This document shows positions 7,726-16,948 of a DNA stretch of 64,000 nt, piece after piece (position 1 is the first letter of the stretch; each line of letters starts with the position of its first letter). A program made the position numbers and the translations under genes. Under the pieces are notes generated by a model, which had not been told where the DNA came from, ran no database searches, and saw only the letters and a list, made by a program, of their open reading frames with translations. The stretch is from F1-120-MAGs238 sp964484185 (GTDB taxonomy: Bacteria > Planctomycetota > Phycisphaerae > Phycisphaerales > UBA1924). The stretch spans positions 1 through 64,000 of the forward strand of contig CAZAEQ010000009.1 of assembly GCA_964484185.1 (NCBI GenBank). Direction: 5' to 3'.

Positions 7726-8051
7726 TTTTTTCCCCTACCGGAACATCGGCGCCCTATTTTCGTCCGGTACCACATTTTCCCGCAATTTCACTTGATCAAT
7801 GCCGAACAACCTAATAAGGTGTAACTATGAAAACCAAACCCCATCAACTCCGCGGCAATTCCAGCAACAACCATGCCCCAAGTTCGTCGAAGCTGAATTC
7901 CCCAAGTTCACACCCTCGTTTTTACGCCAAAAACCTAAGGGGGCCAACTAAATTGGCCTCCTTAGAAACACTTGGCCACCTTAGAAAACCTCACGCGCTG
8001 CCCACCAAATGTGCTTTTTCGCCATAGCGCCCAGGCCGCTCTCTGGTCACC
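7726..8051. other. Intergenic region with terminator and short direct repeat
   Basis: No convincing gene is seen; a 66-codon frame from 7827 is low-complexity and was rejected. The region carries the terminator hairpin at 7935-7965, and a direct repeat of TTGGCCNCCTTAGAAA at 7953-7968 and 7972-7987, the first copy of which forms one arm of the hairpin. Confidence 0.5.
7930..7965 (-). terminator. Terminator of the PLDc_N-like gene
   Basis: A 13-bp stem (7935-7947 with 7953-7965, one G-T pair) closes the loop CTAAA. On the minus strand it is followed by GGTTTTTGG, which fits Rho-independent termination of the gene ending at 8052. Confidence 0.6.
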
Positions 8052-8321
8052 TCAACCCATGCCGCCACCTGGGCGATTCGGATGCTGTTTCGAACCAATC
8101 GACCACCACAAAATCGGACCAATAAACGGCAGGAACCAAATCACCAGGCACCACAAGATTTTTGCATCACTGGGCATCGTGCTGCGCGACAGAATCTGGA
8201 TCAATGACGTGATGAACATCACGAGACTCGCGATCCCGATCGACAGGCCGCAGCACCAGAACATTCCAAATATTCCAGCAATCGCATCACCAGGGCCAGC
8301 TTGAGCAAGGATGTGCATCAT
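8052..8321 (-). CDS. PLDc_N domain membrane protein
   Basis: The 89-residue protein has two membrane segments. The second contains the signature of the phospholipase D N-terminal (PLDc_N) family: DAKILWCLVIWFLPFIGPIL followed by WWSIG. Such stand-alone proteins are small inner-membrane proteins of unknown function and have no catalytic HKD motif. The C-terminus is short and Pro/Gly-rich (HPNRPGGGMG). Start is one of two adjacent ATG codons (8321 or 8318); neither has a strong ribosome-binding site. Confidence 0.75.
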   Translation of the reverse strand: MMHILAQAGPGDAIAGIFGMFWCCGLSIGIASLVMFITSLIQILSRSTMPSDAKILWCLVIWFLPFIGPILWWSIGSKQHPNRPGGGMG

Positions 8322-8408
8322 GTAACAATTCTATCCATGTTTGCTCAGCCATAGGTAGCTGGACCCACCCCCCGCCGCCCCTTCGCAGACACATACCCTT
8401 CCACCCTC

Positions 8409-9920
8409 ATGAGACTCGACGCTACCGAATCCTCGTTCAAAGCTGGGCACATTTGTGTTCGAGTCATTTCCTTCGAAGAACCCGAAGTAATAGAAGAAGC
8501 TCGCGAACTGGCACACCGGCTCGGCGTCACGCCATGGGCCTGGTCCAGTGTCCGCGGCCTGTACAGCCTCTCGCTCGAGAGCCAGGAAATCATTGAAAAT
8601 ACCGACAATCCCGCGGCGGCCCTGGTGTGGCTGGCCCGCAACCCCGGGCTGCGGTTGGTCATTCTCTGCGATCTGGCGGCGTATTTCACCGATCAGCGCG
8701 TAGTTCGAGCATTGCGGGAACTGGTCGAGCAATACCGGATGTCGATGACCGATTCGCAATTGGCATCGCGCGTGCTGATGATCGATCCGACGCCCGATGT
8801 GCCGCCAAGCATTGGGTTTATCAGCTCACGCTGCGAACTGACATCGCCAGATGATGAAGAGATCGAATCGATTATTAAGCGCGTGCTTCGGAAGTTGAAC
8901 AGGCAGAACAAGATCGAAGTCAAGATTTCGCGCGAGGATTTCCAGATTGCGATTGAATCGCTGCGTGGTCTCACTTCGCGGCACGCGGCCCAGTTGATCG
9001 CCCAGGTCGTGAACGAAGATCGCACGTTTAATAAAGATGACCTGCCGATATTGCTTAAGGCCAAGCGTTCACTCTTGAGAGATACCGGCGTGCTTGAATA
9101 CATCGAGGCTCCCGAAAGTCTTGATTCCATCGGCGGCCTGGTGCACCTTAAAGCCTGGCTCAAGAAACGCGATAAATCCTTCGGTCCCGCGGCGAAGGAT
9201 TTCGGTCTCATCGCCCCCCGCGGTGTGTTACTTCTGGGTGTGCAGGGCGCAGGCAAGAGCTTGTCTGCGAAGGCCATCGCCGCGGCGTGGAAACGGCCGC
9301 TGGTGAAGCTTGATCCCGGAACGCTCTACAACAAATTCGTGGGCGAAAGCGAAGGCCTGCTGCGGTCGGCATTGCAACAGGCCCGAGCCATGTCGCCAGT
9401 GGTGCTCTGGATCGACGAAATTGAAAAAGGCTTTGCGAGTGCGGCGAGCGAAAGTTCTGATGGTGGCCTGTCGCGCCGCATGTTCGGGACGCTTCTGAGC
9501 TGGATGCAGGAACACACCTCGCCAGTTTTTCTGGTGGCGACCGCCAACGACATTAACGCTCTGCCGCCGGAACTGCTGCGCAAGGGTCGGTTTGATGAAA
9601 TCTTCTTCGTTGATCTTCCGGAGATTGATGCACGAAAGCAAATCTTCGACATTCACCTTCGCAAACGCAAGCAGGACCCGACCAAGTTCGACCTCAACGC
9701 CCTGGCAACTGCAAGCGACGGATTCAGCGGCGCGGAAATTGAGCAGGCGATTCTGTCGGCGATGTACAACGTATTCGGCGGCGATGGCTCGGACAGGGAA
9801 CTGAGCACCTCATTGATCATCAACGAAATCGCGATTTCGCGACCCTTAAGCGTCACCATGGCAGAGAGAATCAACGATCTTCGTGAATGGGCCAAAGATC
9901 GCTGCGTCATGGCTGGCTAA
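8409..9920 (+). CDS. Ycf46-like AAA+ ATPase
   Basis: The 503-residue protein has an N-terminal domain of about 240 residues, then one AAA+ module: Walker A GVQGAGKS (277-284), the ring-pore region LYNKFVGESEG (306-316), Walker B VVLWIDEIEK (331-340), sensor 1 VATAND (376-381) and arginine finger in RKGRFDE (391-397), then the lid GFSGAEIEQAI. Length and domain order match the Ycf46 family of cyanobacteria and plastids, where a role in inorganic-carbon regulation has been suggested; here the role is unknown. It stands alone, ending at a shared bidirectional terminator. Confidence 0.85.
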   Translation: MRLDATESSFKAGHICVRVISFEEPEVIEEARELAHRLGVTPWAWSSVRGLYSLSLESQEIIENTDNPAAALVWLARNPGLRLVILCDLAAYFTDQRVVRALRELVEQYRMSMTDSQLASRVLMIDPTPDVPPSIGFISSRCELTSPDDEEIESIIKRVLRKLNRQNKIEVKISREDFQIAIESLRGLTSRHAAQLIAQVVNEDRTFNKDDLPILLKAKRSLLRDTGVLEYIEAPESLDSIGGLVHLKAWLKKRDKSFGPAAKDFGLIAPRGVLLLGVQGAGKSLSAKAIAAAWKRPLVKLDPGTLYNKFVGESEGLLRSALQQARAMSPVVLWIDEIEKGFASAASESSDGGLSRRMFGTLLSWMQEHTSPVFLVATANDINALPPELLRKGRFDEIFFVDLPEIDARKQIFDIHLRKRKQDPTKFDLNALATASDGFSGAEIEQAILSAMYNVFGGDGSDRELSTSLIINEIAISRPLSVTMAERINDLREWAKDRCVMAG

Positions 9921-9922
9921 GA

Positions 9923-9956
9923 AAAAAACGCGGCCGCACAAGTGCAGCCGCGTTTT
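9923..9956. terminator. Bidirectional terminator
   Basis: The stem AAAACGCGG (9925-9933) pairs with CCGCGTTTT (9948-9956), with a further GCAC/GTGC helix inside. A-rich and T-rich flanks on both sides allow it to serve the + strand ATPase gene and the minus strand CHRD gene, which converge on it. Confidence 0.85.
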
Positions 9957-9976
9957 GAGATTTGACTATTCTGTTT

Positions 9977-10573
9977 TCAGCGACGACGACGAATCGCACA
10001 GAGACCGCCCATCGCCATCAGCGACAGCGAACCTGCAGACGGGACGACGCGGAAAAACCCGCGAATCTCTCCGCTGCCAACAACGCTGGTGTGGATGTTG
10101 AAATACGCACGGCCGCTGGACATCGCATTAAACAACGCTTGTTCGGCGGAGGCTGGAGTTCCGCCATTTGCGGTGATGTATGCTGCATTGAATGATGACG
10201 CTAGGGTCATGTCATACATATTCTCGAACATACCCGATGTCACACCAAGAGGGAAACCGGCGAATGTTGGCGTCTGAGACGCAACGCCCGCTGTCCCTGC
10301 AAATGGGTTTGCAGTCGCAGCATGAATATGCGCTGCAGTCGTGTTTCCCACCAGCCCCTCAAACATCGCATGAATGTGCATTGTGTGCGCATTCAGATCC
10401 ATTGTGACATCTGCAACGCCGGTACCCGGCGAGGCATTTGGTGGGGCTTCGCTGGGACCATCCAGGAATGCCCGGAAGCTCACCACCTGCGCATTGGCAA
10501 AACCAGCAGCCAGCACACTACATGCAATAACCGAAAAGCGCATAGCGCACGACGAGGAAACCCGCAAACACAT
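9977..10573 (-). CDS. Secreted CHRD-domain protein with PEP-CTERM-like tail
   Basis: The 198-residue protein has a signal peptide (residues about 1-29, ending GFANAQ), then a CHRD domain: FRAFLDGPSEAPPNASPGTG, VTMDLNAHTMHIHAMFEGL, AAHIHA and the closing SGEIRGFF. The end is a short sorting tail, PSAGSLSLMAMGGLCAIRRRR, i.e. Pro, hydrophobic segment and Arg cluster, as in PEP-CTERM substrates. ATG 10573 is favoured over 10543 because GGGAG lies about eight bases upstream. It likely acts at the cell surface. The exosortase is not in this window. Confidence 0.85.
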   Translation of the reverse strand: MCLRVSSSCAMRFSVIACSVLAAGFANAQVVSFRAFLDGPSEAPPNASPGTGVADVTMDLNAHTMHIHAMFEGLVGNTTAAHIHAATANPFAGTAGVASQTPTFAGFPLGVTSGMFENMYDMTLASSFNAAYITANGGTPASAEQALFNAMSSGRAYFNIHTSVVGSGEIRGFFRVVPSAGSLSLMAMGGLCAIRRRR

Positions 10574-10681
10574 GATAACTCTCCCTGCTGTCTCCTCTGC
10601 TCGCTATTGATAAGACTGTACCACGCTTGTCAAGCCCAAACGTTCAGCTGACGAACGGGCATAGAAACACTGGAAACACGC

Positions 10682-11155
10682 TTAGTATGGTTTGCCCGCA
10701 GCTCGGATCCACTCGCCAAAGAGCCCTGCACACTCTTTTGCAAGCACTCCTCGAACTGCGTGCACCTTGCTGTTGCCAATTCGGTACACATCCTCGATTG
10801 ATAAAGTCAGTTCGGTAAACCCGGCAACCTGTGCATCCGCGATCGTTGCACCGCAATACACAGCATCAAGCTTGCTCCAGTGGATAGCAGAAGCACACAT
10901 GGGGCAAGGCTCGGTGGTGGTATACATCTCGCATCCGCTGAGATCAATAGTCTTCAGCGCGCGGGCCGCGTTTTGTATACACACCACTTCGGCATGCGCG
11001 GTCGGGTCAGTGCGAATCCAGACCTGATTGCGACCCAGGGCTACCACCTCGCCGGCCCGGACAATTACAGCTCCAAAGGGCGACTGCCCCGTGGCAATTC
11101 CGGTTCGAGCTTCTTCAATCGCAAGTCGCATGAAATCTTCGTGTGTGCGGGTCAT
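10682..11155 (-). CDS. Nucleoside deaminase, guanine-deaminase-like
   Basis: The 157-residue cytoplasmic enzyme belongs to the cytidine/deoxycytidylate deaminase superfamily. The zinc site is visible: THAEV-type motif TAHAEVVCIQ with catalytic Glu, and TTEPCPMCASAI with the two ligand cysteines. The regions SPFGAVIV, AVYCGATIADAQVAGFTE and FGEWIRAAGKPY resemble bacterial guanine deaminase (GuaD) more than tRNA adenosine deaminase, so guanine to xanthine conversion is the best guess. The gene is divergent from the DinB-like gene, 41 bp away. Confidence 0.85.
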   Translation of the reverse strand: MTRTHEDFMRLAIEEARTGIATGQSPFGAVIVRAGEVVALGRNQVWIRTDPTAHAEVVCIQNAARALKTIDLSGCEMYTTTEPCPMCASAIHWSKLDAVYCGATIADAQVAGFTELTLSIEDVYRIGNSKVHAVRGVLAKECAGLFGEWIRAAGKPY

Positions 11156-11196
11156 GCGCCAGTATATGTTCAGGACTGCGACAGCTACTATGAATC

Positions 11197-11673
11197 ATGC
11201 ATCAAGCAAATGTCGAAAAGTTCATTGCCGGCGCAGATTCTCTCAATCGGCTGCTGGTCGGCCTGAGCAGAGAAGACCTGCTTGCACATCCGGTGCCCGG
11301 AACCTGGTCGCTGCAAACTCTGATTATTCATGTCATGGACAGCGACCTGATCGCAACGCACCGAATGAAACGCATTATCGCTGAAGATGTGCCGCTGCTC
11401 ATCAGTTACGATGAGAACGCATTCGCATCCAGCCTGCATTATGAACACCTTGATGCAGCACTCGCGGCAGAGACCTTTCGCATCAACCGGGTACAGATGG
11501 GTCAAATCCTGCGCCGTTGCGACGATGCAGCATTCGCGCGTGTCGGAGTGCACAACCAACGCGGCAAGGTCACACTGGGCGAAATGGTTGAGATGTATGT
11601 TCGGCACGTTGACAACCACTTCGTGTTTGCAAGAGCAAAGCTGAAAGCTCTGGGGAAACCGATCACCGTCTGA
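11197..11673 (+). CDS. DinB/YfiT-like four-helix protein
   Basis: The 158-residue protein matches the DinB-like metal-binding four-helix bundle family: VPGTWSLQTLIIHVMDSD near the N-terminus with a first His, then RMKRIIAEDVPLL, SYDENAF, and the late His-containing motif MYVRHVDNHFVFARAKL. The His residues are the usual metal ligands. Family members are often thiol-dependent transferases or unknown. The gene is followed at once by a convergent gene (four bases between the ends). Confidence 0.85.
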   Translation: MHQANVEKFIAGADSLNRLLVGLSREDLLAHPVPGTWSLQTLIIHVMDSDLIATHRMKRIIAEDVPLLISYDENAFASSLHYEHLDAALAAETFRINRVQMGQILRRCDDAAFARVGVHNQRGKVTLGEMVEMYVRHVDNHFVFARAKLKALGKPITV

Positions 11674-11677
11674 CGAA

Positions 11678-12133
11678 TTACTGAGCCGTCTGATCGCTGC
11701 CGCATTCCGGGCATTTTGTAGCCAGGAGTCCATCACGGTTGTAGCCGCAGCCTGGACACCCGGTTTTGAAGCGCGGCGTATTGCGATGATGCGATATCCA
11801 TGCCCGCGTTGTCCATCCTCCGATCGCCAGCAGTGGAATCCAGAGCGGGATGTTCACCATCCAATCCGGTGAATTGAACACGCGGCACTCGGGCAGGAAT
11901 CGCAGACCTTCGCTGTTGATGGCAATGTAGAATGACTCAGTGGTACCAGCCGACTTTCGCTCAAATTTGAGGCAGCCGTGCTCCAATCGCCAGGCGCACT
12001 TCAGAGGAAGTGCAGAACCAGAATAGAAAGGTACACTGAGGACATAGAGGATCACAAGACCAAGTGAAATGCACGCACCGCCCCAGCGGAGGAATTGTGA
12101 GAGATTGCGTCTCGTGAACGGGCATTTCAGCAT
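11678..12133 (-). CDS. Membrane protein with C-terminal zinc ribbon
   Basis: The 151-residue protein has two predicted membrane segments (about residues 17-38, CISLGLVILYVLSVPFY, and 95-108, NIPLWIPLLAIGG) and a C-terminal zinc ribbon, CPGCGYNRDGLLATKCPECG. The same ribbon type appears in the gene at 63473 and marks a family typical of these planctomycetes; function unknown. ATG 12133 is chosen; an upstream TTG at 12172 would add 13 residues. Confidence 0.65.
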   Translation of the reverse strand: MLKCPFTRRNLSQFLRWGGACISLGLVILYVLSVPFYSGSALPLKCAWRLEHGCLKFERKSAGTTESFYIAINSEGLRFLPECRVFNSPDWMVNIPLWIPLLAIGGWTTRAWISHHRNTPRFKTGCPGCGYNRDGLLATKCPECGSDQTAQ

Positions 12134-12304
12134 GACGATTACCGGGTTCGACTGCGTGTCGTCAGAGTTCAATGAGATGATACTCGAAATTCATCAGGCA
12201 GGCCGTAGCGACAAAGAGCGCTTTCTGGTATTGTGACACCGTTGGTTTACCAGAGATTCGACTACTATGTGAGCTGCGGCATTTTGGCCCGCATGGAGGT
12301 TTGT

Positions 12305-13330
12305 GTGGCAATACGTACTCATACATATCGTGTCAGCTTGAATTCGATCCTCGCGGCAGGGCTGTGCTCGGCTGCCCTTTTTCTAGCTGGATGCGATGAC
12401 AAGAAAGCTCCGACTGCGGCCGCGGACAAGCCCAATACAGCCGCGAAAACTGCACAGCTCGTGGTGGGTTTCAGCCAGGTCGGGGCAGAGAGCGGATGGC
12501 GAACAGCGAACACCAAGTCGATCAAAGAAGAGGCCGAGAAACGCGGCGTAAAACTGCAGTTCTCTGATGCCCAGGGCGATCAGGAGAACCAGATTCGCGC
12601 GATCAGATCTTTCATCCAGCAGAAGGTTGACTTCATCGCATTCTCACCGAAGACACAAGATGGATTCCAGCCAGTTCTTGAGGAAGCGAAGAAGGCAGGG
12701 ATACCGGTCGTGTTGACGGATCGAGTGGTCAAGGTTGATGATCCAAATCTGTATGTCACGTTCATCGGGTCAGACTTCGTGAAAGAAGGAAGGCAGGCCG
12801 CAGAATGGCTTGCCAAGAAGACCGGCGGCAAGGCGATGATCGCAGAGTTGCAGGGTTCGGCGGGTGCTGCGCCAGCGATCGATCGCAAGAAAGGGTTTGA
12901 GGAAGGGATTGCGAAGTTTCCCGGGATGAAGATTATCAAGAGCCAGTCTGGCAACTTTGAACGCGGCAAGGGGAAAGAAGTTTTCGAGGCATTCCTGAGA
13001 TCGCCCGAGGGTTCACAGATCACAGCGCTGTATGCACACAATGATGACATGGCGCTCGGCGCGATTCAGGCGATCGAAGCTGCAGGCAAGAAGCCCGGCG
13101 TTGACATTATCATTGTTTCGATCGATGGTGTCCGCGATGCGTTCCAAGCCATGTTTGAGGGCAAACTGAATTGTTCAGTTGAATGCAACCCACTGCTTGG
13201 GCCCCAGCTCTTTGATGTCTTTGAGAAGCTCAAGAAGGGCGAGAGCGTTCCCAAGCAGATTCAGACTGAGGAGTCCGTGTTTGACCAGACCATGGTTACA
13301 GCGGAAGTGCTTAAGAACCGCAAATATTGA
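12305..13330 (+). CDS. ytfQ: Sugar ABC transporter substrate-binding lipoprotein, YtfQ-like
   Basis: The 341-residue protein is a periplasmic-binding protein of the ribose/galactofuranose type. It begins with a lipoprotein signal (SLNSILAAGLCSAALFLAGC) whose Cys would be lipidated. The mature part has VGFSQVGAESGWRTANTKSI, FIAFSPKTQDGFQPVLEEAK, VVLTDR, TFIGSDFVKEGR, and ALYAHNDDMALGAIQAIEAAG, closest to E. coli YtfQ, which binds galactofuranose. The start is a GTG at 12305, five bases after GGAGG at 12295-12299; an in-frame ATG at 12293 lies on that site. First gene of a four-gene importer operon. Confidence 0.88.
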   Translation: MAIRTHTYRVSLNSILAAGLCSAALFLAGCDDKKAPTAAADKPNTAAKTAQLVVGFSQVGAESGWRTANTKSIKEEAEKRGVKLQFSDAQGDQENQIRAIRSFIQQKVDFIAFSPKTQDGFQPVLEEAKKAGIPVVLTDRVVKVDDPNLYVTFIGSDFVKEGRQAAEWLAKKTGGKAMIAELQGSAGAAPAIDRKKGFEEGIAKFPGMKIIKSQSGNFERGKGKEVFEAFLRSPEGSQITALYAHNDDMALGAIQAIEAAGKKPGVDIIIVSIDGVRDAFQAMFEGKLNCSVECNPLLGPQLFDVFEKLKKGESVPKQIQTEESVFDQTMVTAEVLKNRKY

Positions 13331-13335
13331 GTCAC

Positions 13336-14859
13336 ATGGCTGAGCTCCCGGCTAAGCCGACCGATTCGCCTGCGTTGCTGGATGCACGCGGCATCACTAT
13401 GGACTATCCCGGCGTGCGGGCCTTGGACCGCGCCATTTTTTCGCTGCGTTCAGCCGAGATTCATGCTTTGCTGGGAGAGAATGGGGCTGGCAAGAGCACG
13501 CTGGTCAAGATATTCAGTGGCCTGATCTCCCCCACTGCTGGCATCGTGACTTTGGCGGGAAAGTCGTTTGCGCCTGCAAACACGCGCGATGCTCAAGCCG
13601 CGGGCGTCTCGACGGTCTTTCAAGAAATTGATGTTCTGCCGCTGATGTCGGTCGCGGACAATATTTGTCTCAATCGCCAGGATACGCGGCTTGGGCTCTT
13701 TCGGCGTTCGCAGGTGCGAGAGCGGGCCAAGGCCGCATTGGCTCGACTGGATTTGCATCTTGACCTGTCGCGTTCACTGGGCGAATTTCCAATTGCGATT
13801 CAACAGATGGTGTCGATCGCCCGCGCACTTGATATTGAGGCCCGCGTGCTCATTCTCGATGAGCCGACATCATCGCTGGATGCACGCGAAGCCGAAGAAT
13901 TGTTCCGGGTTATGAGACACCTCAAAGCCTCAGGCATGGGGATTATCTTTATCTCCCATTTCCTTGAGCATGTGTATGGCATCTGCGACCGCATCACGGT
14001 GTTGCGAAACGGGGCGACTGTTGGCGACTGGAATTCGGCGGCACTTTCTAAGTCTTCACTCATTCAGGCGATGACCGGACGGACCATCACACATACGGTT
14101 CACACAGCGCAGGCCGCGGTCGCGAGCGCTGAACCAATATTGAAAGTCACCGGACTCTCACGCCGCCGTGCGCTTGAACCGACCTCAATTCACGTACATG
14201 CTGGGGAATCACTGGGGCTGGCTGGCCTGCTTGGCTCTGGTCGCACTGAGCTGGCACGATCGATTTTTGGCGCAGACCAGCCAGATGGCGGCACAGTAAA
14301 GGTCAATACAGAAGATGTGGTGTCCGGGAACATCCCAGATGCAATTTCGCGCGGCATCGCACTCACGCCTGAAGATCGAAAGGCGCAAGGACTGATTCTG
14401 GACCTCTCGGTTCGTGAGAACATTGTGCTTGCGGTACAGGCGCAACGCGGCGCGATGAATCCACTTTCGCTTGCCGAACAAGCCGCACTGGCGACTCACT
14501 ACATTGCCACAATGTCGATCAAGACACCATCGCCAGAGACACCGGTCAAGAGTCTCTCGGGTGGAAACCAGCAGAAAGTTCTGCTTGCGCGCTGGCTTGC
14601 GATGAAACCAAAAGTGCTGATTCTCGATGAGCCAACACGCGGGGTAGATGTCGGGGCTCGCGCTGAAATTGAAGCCCTGATCGAGTCGCAGCGGCGGAAA
14701 GGGCTCGCGATCATCTTCATCAGCTCTGAGTTTGAAGAACTGGTGAGAATGTGTACACGCGTGACAATCATGCGAGACAAGAGCGCGATTGCAGAGCTTT
14801 CAGCAGGTATCAGCGAGTCGGCGATTCTCGCAGTAATTGCACAGGAGAACCACCCATGA
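13336..14859 (+). CDS. ytfR: Sugar ABC transporter ATP-binding protein, YtfR-like
   Basis: The 507-residue protein has two fused ABC domains. The first has Walker A LLGENGAGKSTL, a Q-loop FQEIDVLPLMSVADNI, and Walker B VLILDEPTSSLDARE. The second has the degenerate P-loop GLLGSGRTE, then TPEDRKAQGL, the signature LSGGNQQKVLLARWLA and VLILDEPTRGVDVGA. Motif-by-motif it follows E. coli YtfR, including the ALQAQRG-like and TPSPETP segments. It energises the importer. An alternative TTG start at 13327 overlaps the ytfQ stop. The gene ends in an ATGA overlap with the first permease gene. Confidence 0.9.
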   Translation: MAELPAKPTDSPALLDARGITMDYPGVRALDRAIFSLRSAEIHALLGENGAGKSTLVKIFSGLISPTAGIVTLAGKSFAPANTRDAQAAGVSTVFQEIDVLPLMSVADNICLNRQDTRLGLFRRSQVRERAKAALARLDLHLDLSRSLGEFPIAIQQMVSIARALDIEARVLILDEPTSSLDAREAEELFRVMRHLKASGMGIIFISHFLEHVYGICDRITVLRNGATVGDWNSAALSKSSLIQAMTGRTITHTVHTAQAAVASAEPILKVTGLSRRRALEPTSIHVHAGESLGLAGLLGSGRTELARSIFGADQPDGGTVKVNTEDVVSGNIPDAISRGIALTPEDRKAQGLILDLSVRENIVLAVQAQRGAMNPLSLAEQAALATHYIATMSIKTPSPETPVKSLSGGNQQKVLLARWLAMKPKVLILDEPTRGVDVGARAEIEALIESQRRKGLAIIFISSEFEELVRMCTRVTIMRDKSAIAELSAGISESAILAVIAQENHP

Positions 14860-15887
14860 CTCCTGTGGCGAGTAGTCCGAAACACGTCCCGGCGGCTCTC
14901 TGGCCGCTCGTCGGAATCGCACTTCTGCTCCTGACCAATATCGCTTTTGATATCAGTGCCGGGCATGGTTTGTTTGCCGCCGGATCTTTCCTGCACTTGT
15001 CATTCCAGAGCGGGGCACCGGCCGGAGCTCTCATTGATATTCTCAATTATGGGGCCACGACCATTATTCTGGCGATGGGCATGGCACCGGTGATCGCCAC
15101 GCGTGGGGTTGATCTCTCGGTTGGTTCGATCATGGCGATTTCCGGCGCGGTTGCCGCGACGCTGGTCGCGAATGGGACGAATTCGGTGCTTGCCATCGCG
15201 GCTGCGTTGGGAGTTTCCGCGTTGTGCGGCTTGTGGAACGCGCTGCTCGTGAGCATACTTGGACTGCAGCCGTTCATTGCAACGCTTGTTCTGATGGTCG
15301 CAGGTCGCGGTATTGCTCAGATGATCACTGAAAGTCAGATCACGACCTTTCACGACCCAGTGATCGAATATCTGGGACTCGGTCGGCCGTCATTCCTGCC
15401 ACTGCCGTTTCCGTTTCTGCTGGCGATGATCTTCTTGACTGGCACAGTTCTCGTCATGCGAAAGACCGCGCTGGGGCTCTTGTTGGAAGCAGTCGGTGGA
15501 AATCCTGAGGCTTCGCGGCTTGCTGGCGTGCGATCGAGACTGATCATTTCCAGCACATACATCTATAGCGGCCTGTGCGCTGGGGTTGCGGGCTTGATCG
15601 CCGCTGCGAATATCAAGGCCGCGGACCCATTTCATGCTGGTCTGAATCTTGAATTAGCCGCGATCTTCGCGGTTGTTGTTGGCGGCACTTCGCTGGCGGG
15701 CGGCCGCATGAACTTGATTGGTGCAGCGGTTGGGGCGTTGTTGATGCAGTGCCTTATTACCACCATGTATGCCCGGAACGTTGGGAGTGATGTTGCCCCA
15801 TTGCCGCAGGCAGCGGTCATTCTGGCGGTTTGCATTATCGGGGCCCCGACATTTAGAGAGATGTTTCGCAAGAGGCGTATCGCATGA
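14856..15887 (+). CDS. ytfT: Sugar ABC transporter permease, YtfT-like
   Basis: The 343-residue inner-membrane protein has about nine hydrophobic segments and the permease signatures of the ribose/galactofuranose class: VIATRGVDLSVGSIMAISGA and ALGLLLEAVGGNPEASRLAG, then VVVGGTSLAGGRMNLIGAAV. The ATG at 14856 overlaps the ytfR stop (ATGA) and has GGAG eight bases before it. It pairs with the YjfF-like gene that follows, again with an ATGA overlap, to form the transmembrane channel. Confidence 0.88.
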   Translation: MTPVASSPKHVPAALWPLVGIALLLLTNIAFDISAGHGLFAAGSFLHLSFQSGAPAGALIDILNYGATTIILAMGMAPVIATRGVDLSVGSIMAISGAVAATLVANGTNSVLAIAAALGVSALCGLWNALLVSILGLQPFIATLVLMVAGRGIAQMITESQITTFHDPVIEYLGLGRPSFLPLPFPFLLAMIFLTGTVLVMRKTALGLLLEAVGGNPEASRLAGVRSRLIISSTYIYSGLCAGVAGLIAAANIKAADPFHAGLNLELAAIFAVVVGGTSLAGGRMNLIGAAVGALLMQCLITTMYARNVGSDVAPLPQAAVILAVCIIGAPTFREMFRKRRIA

Positions 15888-16849
15888 AGATCTCTTCTCG
15901 CCACATTCCGATGCTGACGGCTGGAGTGATTCTGCTCGCACTTATCACATTGGGAGCGATTCGTTTTGATCACTTCGCAACGCTACCAAATCTTTCGAAC
16001 CTCTTGAGCGATTATTCCTACGTTGGAATCGCGGCGGTTGGAGCGACACTGGTAGTTCTCGCTGGCGGTATTGATCTTTCCGTGGGCGCGGTGGTTGCGT
16101 TCTCTGCGGTTCTATTGGCAGATCTGGTTTCTCGCGGCATGCATCCGTTGGCGGCCGCACCGATCTGTCTCGCGGCCGGAGCGGGTATGGGATCGGGGAT
16201 GGGCTGGCTGATTTGTCGCTTTGAACTGCCGCCGTTCCTGGTGACTCTTGCAGGGATGTTCGCGATTCGAGCATCGTGCTTCCTGATTCGCGATCAGAGC
16301 GGGAGTATTGACCATCCATTTCTGAAGGAACTGAACGCGTGGAACGTTGAGTGTGCGGGGGCATCGATTCCAATTCGAACATTCCTCCTGCTCGGTGTTG
16401 TCACTGCGGGATGCATCGTTGCGCGTTCGACTCGCTTTGGGCGAAATGTCTACGCGATTGGCGGCAATGAACGCTCAGCGCAGATGATGGGAGTGCCAAC
16501 TGCTTCCACCAAGATCCGGGTGTATGCCCTTGCCGGACTCTGCTCAGCGCTTGCCGGCCTTGTCTTTGCGGCGACTACTCGGGCGGGTGATCCCAGTTCG
16601 GCGATTGGGCTTGAACTTTCTGTGATCGCATCTGTGGTTATTGGCGGAACACTGCTTTCCGGCGGCATCGGTTCCATTCAGGGAACACTGCTGGGCATCC
16701 TGATTCTGGGTGTTATTCGACTGCTCATCGACTTCCAGGGAAATCTGAATTCCGCCTGGACCAGTATTGCGACGGGAGTTCTGCTGCTCGGCTTTGTGTG
16801 CATGCAGAAGCTGGTTGGGAAGCTTGGCGTTCGAGCCACGACATCTTAA
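15884..16849 (+). CDS. yjfF: Sugar ABC transporter permease, YjfF-like
   Basis: The 321-residue membrane protein is the second permease of the importer. It shows VVLAGGIDLSVGAVVAFSAV, FGRNVYAIGGNERSAQMMGV, and SVVIGGTLLSGGIGSIQGTL, matching the YjfF side of the E. coli YtfQRT-YjfF galactofuranose system. The start overlaps the stop of the YtfT-like gene. No sugar kinase or hydrolase is in the operon, so the substrate cannot be fixed from context. Confidence 0.88.
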   Translation: MKISSRHIPMLTAGVILLALITLGAIRFDHFATLPNLSNLLSDYSYVGIAAVGATLVVLAGGIDLSVGAVVAFSAVLLADLVSRGMHPLAAAPICLAAGAGMGSGMGWLICRFELPPFLVTLAGMFAIRASCFLIRDQSGSIDHPFLKELNAWNVECAGASIPIRTFLLLGVVTAGCIVARSTRFGRNVYAIGGNERSAQMMGVPTASTKIRVYALAGLCSALAGLVFAATTRAGDPSSAIGLELSVIASVVIGGTLLSGGIGSIQGTLLGILILGVIRLLIDFQGNLNSAWTSIATGVLLLGFVCMQKLVGKLGVRATTS

Positions 16850-16889
16850 GGGCCGGACGCACACGCCCGACATTTGAATGGAAAACGAA

Positions 16890-16920
16890 CATCGCCGCAC
16901 GAGGGACTCGCACGGCGATG
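16890..16920 (-). terminator. Hairpin terminator behind the lamin-tail gene
   Basis: CATCGCCG-CA-CGAG pairs with CTCG-CA-CGGCGATG around GGA, with a 2x2 internal mismatch. On the minus strand it is followed by TTCGTTTTCC. It probably ends the gene that stops at 16949 and may also end the + strand importer operon. Confidence 0.55.
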
Positions 16921-16948
16921 CCTGAGTAGCCAGATGTAAGAAATCAGC

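Noticed and set aside
7827..8027. 66-codon + strand frame beginning MKTKPHQLRGNSS
   Set aside because: AAGGTG precedes the ATG, but the product is low-complexity (Asn/Ser/Pro/His-rich), no family fits, and the frame runs through a terminator hairpin of the opposite strand.
12233..12304. Longer N-terminus for the sugar-binding protein
   Set aside because: The upstream codons would place the lipoprotein signal far inside the protein. GGAGG five bases before the GTG at 12305 decides the start.
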